From the NCBI GenBank assembly GCA_023434025.1, contig JAEYTL010000037.1:103158-167157 (forward strand): a stretch of DNA of 64,000 bases, read 5' to 3'. Source of the DNA: Bacteroidota bacterium (GTDB taxonomy: Bacteria; Bacteroidota; Bacteroidia; Flavobacteriales; Flavobacteriaceae). The notes beneath the pieces were generated by a model that was not told the DNA's origin, made no database searches, and saw nothing but the letters and a program-made list of their open reading frames with translations. Every line of letters starts with the position of its first letter. Position 1 is the first letter of the stretch. The position numbers were made by a program, and so were the translations under genes. Positions 60,729 through 64,000 of the stretch are shown here, piece after piece.

Positions 60729-63110
60729 TTAATAATTAAGTTTAAATTGTAACTGAATGTTTCTGCCTATTTCATCAACAAAAAAGCGTTGCCGATTCAG
60801 GTAGTCACGGTAGGTTGTGTTTAAAATATTTTGAACTGAAAAAGCAATTGTTGTTTCCATTTTTTTGAACGTTTTAAATTTCATTTCCGAATAAAAATGA
60901 AACAATTGATAGGCTTTTGGTGGCGTACTGATGTCAACCATAACCGGAACAAACTCACCATCCACAACGATATCCGTTTCAAAATTAAAGTTTGGATAAC
61001 GTTTTTGACGAAAAACAGATTCTGATTGAAGCTCTAAAACCAAGCTGTTCCATTCCGGTTTTTTGTATTGAACAGACGTAGAAATGGTTATAGGCGGCAT
61101 ATCAGTCAACGGTTCGTTATTAGACAAGTCTTCTCCGTTTACATACGCAAATGAAAATTTATGCTGCCAGTTGGTAGCAATGTTCCACTGTGAATGAAAA
61201 TCAAGTCCGAATAAGCGGGCGTTGGTCTGTTGAAACGCCCATACGGGAAAAGCTCCTCGAATTGTGGTTTCAAAACCGATGGGTCGCAAATACATAAAAT
61301 TGGAAATATGGTGAAAATAGGGATTGACTTCCATTGAAAATGCATTCCACTTTTTAGATAATGAAGAGGAAAACTTAAGCGATTCTTCTTTCTTCAAACG
61401 CAAATCGCCCAACTCAATTTGTCCGGTGGAATGATGCAAACCATCGGAGAAAAATTCAGACGGATTAGGATTTCTGTTGGATAAACTCATATGGTTTAAC
61501 CATTTCCAATCCGACTTAAAATCTTTCCGGACACCCAGGCTTGCAGAAAAGTTATGAAACGTAAACGCCGGTTTGGTCAGCCATTGATCGGAAGTTTCGC
61601 CTGCAATAATACTTTCAAAGTCGGCCTGATAACCTCGTTCATTCCAACGTGATTTCAGATAATATTTTGTGGCTTTAAGGGTCGAAAAATCATAACGGAT
61701 TCCTCCCTCCGCAATTAAACCTTCTTTGATTTCATACGTGCCGATACCATACAAACCTCCATCAAATCGAACATAAGTCGGAATCAAAGGTCTGACACCG
61801 GTTCTTGGATTGGCAAAATTGTTTTGAAATGATCCGCTGATTCCGGTTTTCAAACTAAATTGATGCCATTCTTTTTTGTAATCCGATTGAAGGGAATGTG
61901 TTGATAATTCCAGATCCAAAGCAGCTTTGTTCACATTGTCGCCCAACCGCAAATCAAACTCTTTACGGTTATTAAACTGAAAGGAATAAAAAGTGGAAAC
62001 CGAACTGTTTTCATCCAGTTTTTGCAGATAATTCAGTTTTACCAAATGATGTTGAATCACTTGTTTTGGATGTTTGACGGAATATGTAAAATCGTTAATT
62101 ACATACGGAACCTGGTTGTTGATGGAATGATACAGATCGGCTGCATTACCTATATGCGAAGCACTTAAAATACCAATCGTTGCAGTATATAAACTATAAA
62201 AAGCGGATAGTTCGTAGTTTTCTTTTACATACGAAATATCTCCGGAAAAATTCAGTTCCCGGTTTCCACTGTTCGATAAAACATAATCAGGAGCTTCCCG
62301 GTCACCAAAATACGTGAATGTTCCCAACGCATTCCAACGCCAGCCTTCCGGATTTCCTTTGTGAATACTTGAACTTACAGTTCCGCCGCGACCATTGGAT
62401 GAACCGCTTAGAATTGTTTTGCCAAATAAAGTGTCTTGCTTTACATTGGCCGACTCAATCACCACCATTCCGCCCACGGCATCACCACTATACTGCAAGC
62501 CGGAAGCACCTTTGATCACTGAAATTTTTCCGGCAGCATTCAAATCAAAATTGGGAGCATGTTCCGTTCCCCATTGTTGGTCTTCCAGGCGAACCTGATT
62601 GGAGAAAACGGGAACCCGACTGCTGTGCAAACCGTTAATAACAGGTTTTGCGATACTCGTTCCGGTTCGTAAAATAGAAACACCGGATACTTCTTTCAAC
62701 GCTTCTGCCAAAGTTTTGGAACTGTTTCGCTCAACCGATGCTTTCGAAATTTGCTGTTCAGATAAACTACTGCTCACTTGAGTGGATTTTTGCTTTACCG
62801 TGATTTCTTCCAAATTGGTTTCAGAAGGTTTTAACTTCACATTCAGCACCATATCTTTGGTAATATCCACCAGTGTATCACAGGTGGTATAGCCCAGATA
62901 GGAAATATACACCCGCAGTTCGCCTTTGGGCAAACCGTTGATTTCGAATTCGCCAATCGGGTTACTGGCGGTATTCAGGTGCTTGGTATGAATGTGACTT
63001 CCGGTTAACGGCTGGTTTTTTTCGTCGGTGATTTTTCCACGTAACGTGAATTGACCATAGCCCGAAAATCCAAACCATAACAGGAAGAAAAGGATAATTA
63101 AGTATCGCAT
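60729..63110 (-). CDS. TonB-dependent receptor
   Basis: 793 aa. Signal MRYLIILFFLLWFGFSGYGQ, a carboxypeptidase-regulatory-like domain (FTLRGKITDEKNQPLTGSHI), a plug domain with VSGVSILRTGTSIAKPVING and DAVGGMVVIES, and a barrel ending IGRNIQLQFKLNY with the C-terminal aromatic-type strand. An outer-membrane active transporter. The upstream neighbour encodes a His-rich small protein and the downstream one a lipoprotein, which points to metal (for example zinc, copper or iron) rather than polysaccharide uptake; there is no SusD gene. Confidence 0.9.
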   Translation of the reverse strand: MRYLIILFFLLWFGFSGYGQFTLRGKITDEKNQPLTGSHIHTKHLNTASNPIGEFEINGLPKGELRVYISYLGYTTCDTLVDITKDMVLNVKLKPSETNLEEITVKQKSTQVSSSLSEQQISKASVERNSSKTLAEALKEVSGVSILRTGTSIAKPVINGLHSSRVPVFSNQVRLEDQQWGTEHAPNFDLNAAGKISVIKGASGLQYSGDAVGGMVVIESANVKQDTLFGKTILSGSSNGRGGTVSSSIHKGNPEGWRWNALGTFTYFGDREAPDYVLSNSGNRELNFSGDISYVKENYELSAFYSLYTATIGILSASHIGNAADLYHSINNQVPYVINDFTYSVKHPKQVIQHHLVKLNYLQKLDENSSVSTFYSFQFNNRKEFDLRLGDNVNKAALDLELSTHSLQSDYKKEWHQFSLKTGISGSFQNNFANPRTGVRPLIPTYVRFDGGLYGIGTYEIKEGLIAEGGIRYDFSTLKATKYYLKSRWNERGYQADFESIIAGETSDQWLTKPAFTFHNFSASLGVRKDFKSDWKWLNHMSLSNRNPNPSEFFSDGLHHSTGQIELGDLRLKKEESLKFSSSLSKKWNAFSMEVNPYFHHISNFMYLRPIGFETTIRGAFPVWAFQQTNARLFGLDFHSQWNIATNWQHKFSFAYVNGEDLSNNEPLTDMPPITISTSVQYKKPEWNSLVLELQSESVFRQKRYPNFNFETDIVVDGEFVPVMVDISTPPKAYQLFHFYSEMKFKTFKKMETTIAFSVQNILNTTYRDYLNRQRFFVDEIGRNIQLQFKLNY

Positions 63111-63187
63111 TTTTCCGGTTCAAACTATAAAACACATATAGTCATTACTATTGATGTAGCAAATGACGGTTCTTTGTTTCTGAGATT

Positions 63188-63526
63188 TTAAACCGGTTGT
63201 GGGGGACCGCGGTGTGAAAAAAGGGATCCTGAAAAGGAGGAAATGAATGCTTGTTCCTGCACTAAATACGGGACAGGCTGTAAAGGAAAATCAAACCGAT
63301 AGGTTAACACATCCGGTTTGACATAAAACCAAAAATGAAAATCACAGACCGAACAATCATCCTCTGCATGTTGATGTGAAAAACCATCGTGTGCATGATG
63401 ACAGACTTCCGTTTTATCAAAATAATCAGCCACCAAATGCTTATAGGTATGCAGTGACTGAAACAGTATCGTAAACAATACTGCCGCCATCAGATACAGG
63501 TTCAGTATGGCTGATTTCTTTTTCAT
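63188..63526 (-). CDS. His-rich small membrane-associated protein
   Basis: 112 aa from ATG 63526 (MKKKSAILNLYLMAAVLFTI); an ATG three codons upstream is possible. One N-terminal membrane helix or signal, then a metal-binding-like cluster HHAHDGFSHQHAEDDCSVCD with His and a CxxC-type pair, then hydrophobic beta-like residues. Small His-rich proteins of this type precede TonB receptors in many flavobacteria, which suggests metal handling. It starts the leftward operon with the receptor and lipoprotein. Confidence 0.8.
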   Translation of the reverse strand: MKKKSAILNLYLMAAVLFTILFQSLHTYKHLVADYFDKTEVCHHAHDGFSHQHAEDDCSVCDFHFWFYVKPDVLTYRFDFPLQPVPYLVQEQAFISSFSGSLFSHRGPPQPV

Positions 63527-63540
63527 TGGGTGCAAAGGTA

Positions 63541-63894
63541 GGGAAAAATGTGGTAAATAAGGAAGTTTTACAGATGGTAATGTTATGTTAAACCGGTTTA
63601 TTAGCGAGTAAACGCTATTTTTTAAAAGAGAGGCTTTATCTGATTAGCTAATAAATGAAAAGTTTTTGTTGTTACTAATTCAAATTCCGCTAACGTTTCA
63701 AAGGCACTACAGTTATGTTTTAACTCACCGAAACTGATTTTACGTACCTGATGAGCTGTTTGGGTTGGAGAATCCTGAGCGGGATAAAAATCTTCCTCAA
63801 GCAAATAAAGTAAATTTAACCAGAATATCTGAAATTGCCTATATTTTTCAAATTTTAATATTGATATAATTAAGGAGTCATCTCCTTGTCCAAA
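63541..63894. other. Intergenic region with a short open frame, no supported gene
   Basis: About 350 nt. A minus-strand frame of 60 codons (63622-63804, containing KISFGELKHNCSAFETLAEF) is present. That kind of sequence recurs in small hypothetical frames of flavobacteria and I think it is a decayed repeat rather than a gene. The inverted-looking GAGTCATCTCCTTGTC near 63875 is the only other oddity. Confidence 0.3.
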
Positions 63895-64000
63895 TCATTG
63901 CTTAATACCCTGTCCTCTCCATTTAACAGGATAAATAACAAATTTTTCATCTGATATAATTTCTATGATATAAGTATCAAAAATATAGTTCTTATCAAAA
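63895..64000 (-). CDS. 3' end of a gene cut by the window edge
   Basis: On the minus strand a frame runs in from the right edge and reads FDKNYIFDTYIIEIISDEKF then VIYPVKWRGQGIKQ before a stop at 63895. It has normal protein composition. Too short to assign; could be any small or large protein whose start lies beyond 64000. Confidence 0.35.
   Translation of the reverse strand, partial: FDKNYIFDTYIIEIISDEKFVIYPVKWRGQGIKQ

Noticed and set aside
63622..63804. Minus-strand 60-codon frame near the right end
   Set aside because: Composition and familiarity suggest a decayed repeat-type frame; no signal, domain or neighbour supports it as a gene.

Overview
The window looks like a chromosome segment of a Flavobacterium-like member of the Bacteroidota. 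Three things point there: two large secreted proteins end in type IX secretion (T9SS type A) sorting domains, many short lipoproteins carry an SC-type lipobox, and promoters resemble TAnnTTTG rather than the E. coli -10. The core gene sets (gmk-nadD, yceD-rpmF-fabH-accB-accC, ribE/pdxA) also fit.

Layout. 0.1-5.6 kb: a T9SS-sorted beta-propeller protein and an M13 peptidase, both secreted. 5.7-16.4 kb: a YqhD-type alcohol dehydrogenase, two lipoproteins, a TPR histidine kinase with its LuxR-type regulator, then leftward housekeeping genes (nadD, gmk, a lipoprotein, yicC, an EamA transporter, an ArsC-like protein). 16.6-38.6 kb: a tRNA-Met(CAT) gene used as integration site by an AT-rich element of about 21.8 kb, bounded by a 13-bp direct repeat of the tRNA 3' end (16729-16741 and 38554-38566). 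38.6-39.8 kb: a GIY-YIG gene bracketed by tRNA-derived repeats, an ISL3-type transposase remnant and a small membrane protein. 39.8-45.5 kb: ribE, pdxA and the yceD-rpmF-fabH-accB-accC cluster for fatty-acid synthesis. 45.8-64 kb: a sigma-54 activator convergent with a hybrid kinase, two S9 peptidases, a reprolysin-like T9SS metalloprotease, an FAD oxidoreductase, a monofunctional transglycosylase, a DoxX protein, and a TonB-receptor operon with a His-rich small protein that suggests metal uptake.

The integrated element is the most unusual part. Its left half carries an HTH/excisionase-like gene under a palindromic promoter-operator, an SF3 helicase fused to a proofreading 3'-5' exonuclease, a separate family-A DNA polymerase lacking that exonuclease, a putative initiator, a tyrosine recombinase, iteron-like repeats at two loci, a two-wHTH Rep-like protein, and a hairpin of about 120 nt. 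No relaxase, type IV secretion or phage structural gene is visible, so it resembles a phage-satellite or plasmid-like integrative element more than an ICE. Its right half is cargo: three lipoproteins, a frameshifted vsr, and a tightly packed six-gene operon (C5 DNA methyltransferase, ParB-like protein, SNF2 ATPase, DUF3883 nuclease, HEPN-like protein, GHKL ATPase-DUF3883 fusion). I read that operon as a composite restriction / abortive-infection system matching none of the commonly named systems I can recall. All functions are inferred by reading motifs; no database search was possible.
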